From Candidatus Bathyarchaeota archaeon (GTDB lineage: Archaea > Thermoproteota > Bathyarchaeia > Bathyarchaeales > Bathycorpusculaceae), in NCBI GenBank assembly GCA_026014845.1, contig JAOZHM010000126.1:1-6240 (forward strand): a stretch of 6,240 bases of DNA, written 5' to 3'. The notes below the pieces were generated by a model that was given only the letters and a program-made list of their open reading frames with translations, was not told the origin of the DNA and did no database searches. The translations under genes and the position numbers were made by a program. Positions 5,577-6,240 of the stretch are shown here, in pieces. Position 1 is the stretch's first letter. Every line of letters starts with the position of its first letter.

Positions 5577-5816
5577 ATGACAGCGATTAAGCCGATAATA
5601 TTCAAAAAAGGCGGAAAAAAACGTTGCGGAAAAGGCTTCAGCAGAGAAGAACTGAAAAAGGCTAGCCTAAGCCTCAGAGAAGCCCTAAAACTCAGCATTC
5701 CAATCGATTCTAGAAGAAAAACAATCCACGAAGAAAATGTCAACACGATTAAAAGATTTCTGAAAAGCAAGAAGAAAGCGTCTAAGCCCAAGAAAAGAAG
5801 AAAATCTAAAAGTTAA
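5577..5816 (+). CDS. rpl13e: Ribosomal protein eL13 (L13e), short archaeal form
   Basis: A large-subunit ribosomal protein. The 79 residues include IKPIIFKKGGKKRCGKGFS (4-22), the helix REELKKASLSLREALKLS (23-40), IPIDSRRKTIHEENVNTIKRF (41-61), and a lysine/arginine-rich tail. The middle part aligns with the C-terminal region of eukaryotic L13 (IGISVDPRRR..ESLQANVQRLK). The archaeal protein is much shorter (about 80 against 210 residues), as expected. eL13 is found in Crenarchaeota and related lineages and is generally absent from Euryarchaeota, which points to a TACK-type host. The ATG lies five bases after the eL15 stop, so the genes are probably co-transcribed. A GAGGAG site inside the eL15 3' end (5558-5563) is 13 bases from the ATG, rather far, so translational coupling with eL15 is likely. 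Confidence 0.88.
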   Translation: MTAIKPIIFKKGGKKRCGKGFSREELKKASLSLREALKLSIPIDSRRKTIHEENVNTIKRFLKSKKKASKPKKRRKSKS

Positions 5817-5833
5817 ATCACCCTTAAAATAAC

Positions 5834-6240
5834 ATGATTGACTTGTCTTCTAAAGTGCCCATAGCATACATCGATGTTCGAGTCTTTGTCCACGCGACAG
5901 AAGACATAGACAAAGTCCTAAAAGCTGTTTACAACACATTGCCGACAGAATTGGCTGACGAGATTGCCTTTAAGAAAACCAATCTAAAAGGATATTATAG
6001 AAATCCAATAATTCTTCTTGAAACAAGAATTAAAAAGAGAGACGCAGCTAAAGCAGTCTTTAGAAAACTTGCTTCGGGTTTAAGTAGCTTAGACAAAGAA
6101 CTCTTGAACAACGAGATTAAACAACGTTTAAACAAAGGAAACTTGTTCGTCAGGCTTGACAAACAATCTGCCTATTTAAATGAACTCAAACTTCGTTCAG
6201 ACGACCCAATACATTTCCGAATACACTTCAGAAAATCCCG
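5834..6240 (+). CDS. COG1325 (exosome-associated) RNA-binding protein, C-terminus cut by window edge
   Basis: A small archaeal protein of the predicted exosome-associated RNA-binding family (COG1325, PF01877). The 135 codons present begin MIDLSSKVPIAYIDVRVFVH, the family's first beta strand, followed by ATEDIDKVLKAVYNTLP (21-37), LKGYYRNPIILLETRIKKR (51-69), a helix DAAKAVFRKLASGLSSLDKE (70-89), and NLFVRLDKQSAYLNELKL (103-120). The frame is open to the window end, and the family length suggests that only a few residues are missing. In many archaea it follows eL15 and precedes RNase P protein genes, so Rpp30 is expected just beyond the window. The ATG is the only suitable start, 17 bases after the eL13 stop, with no clear ribosome binding site. 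Its exact molecular role is not established. Confidence 0.85.
   Translation, partial: MIDLSSKVPIAYIDVRVFVHATEDIDKVLKAVYNTLPTELADEIAFKKTNLKGYYRNPIILLETRIKKRDAAKAVFRKLASGLSSLDKELLNNEIKQRLNKGNLFVRLDKQSAYLNELKLRSDDPIHFRIHFRKS

Overview
The window looks like chromosomal DNA of an archaeon, most likely of the TACK group; a Bathyarchaeia-like lineage is my guess, not something I can prove. The evidence is an archaeal EF-2 N-terminus, archaeal-type TATA/BRE promoters, GGTGA-type ribosome binding sites, ribosomal protein eL15, and ribosomal protein eL13, which is known from Crenarchaeota and eukaryotes but generally missing from Euryarchaeota. The genes are tightly packed, and both convergent pairs overlap at their stop codons.

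Layout. 1-95 (minus) is the first 31 codons of EF-2. It is divergent from 213-971 (plus), an atypical archaeal protein kinase of the COG2112 type. A small unknown gene (968-1153, minus) runs tail-to-tail into the kinase. Then comes a purine block: a long, divergent PurP-family ATP-grasp gene (about 1326-2759, plus), which meets tail-to-tail a two-gene unit on the minus strand, class II purE (3819-4325) followed by purC (2752-3819). Divergent from purE is a 103-residue protein of unknown function (4427-4738, plus) with a hairpin plus T-tract after it. Finally a ribosomal/exosome operon begins: promoter, a leader with two small hairpins, eL15 (4993-5571), eL13 (5577-5816), and a COG1325 RNA-binding protein (5834 to beyond the window end).

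How the genes work together. PurE, PurC and, if it is active, PurP act on consecutive intermediates of de novo IMP synthesis (AIR to CAIR, CAIR to SAICAR, AICAR to FAICAR). PurE is of the class II (CO2-using) type found in the animal enzyme PAICS, and it lies directly upstream of purC, so the pair is an unfused counterpart of PAICS. The last three genes match the start of the archaeal exosome/RNase P superoperon, which links ribosome production with RNA processing.

I found no mobile element, CRISPR array, tRNA, rRNA or defence system. The points worth a second look are the altered active-site motifs in PurP and in the kinase, the class II PurE/PurC pair, the structured leader upstream of eL15, and two small genes of unknown function.
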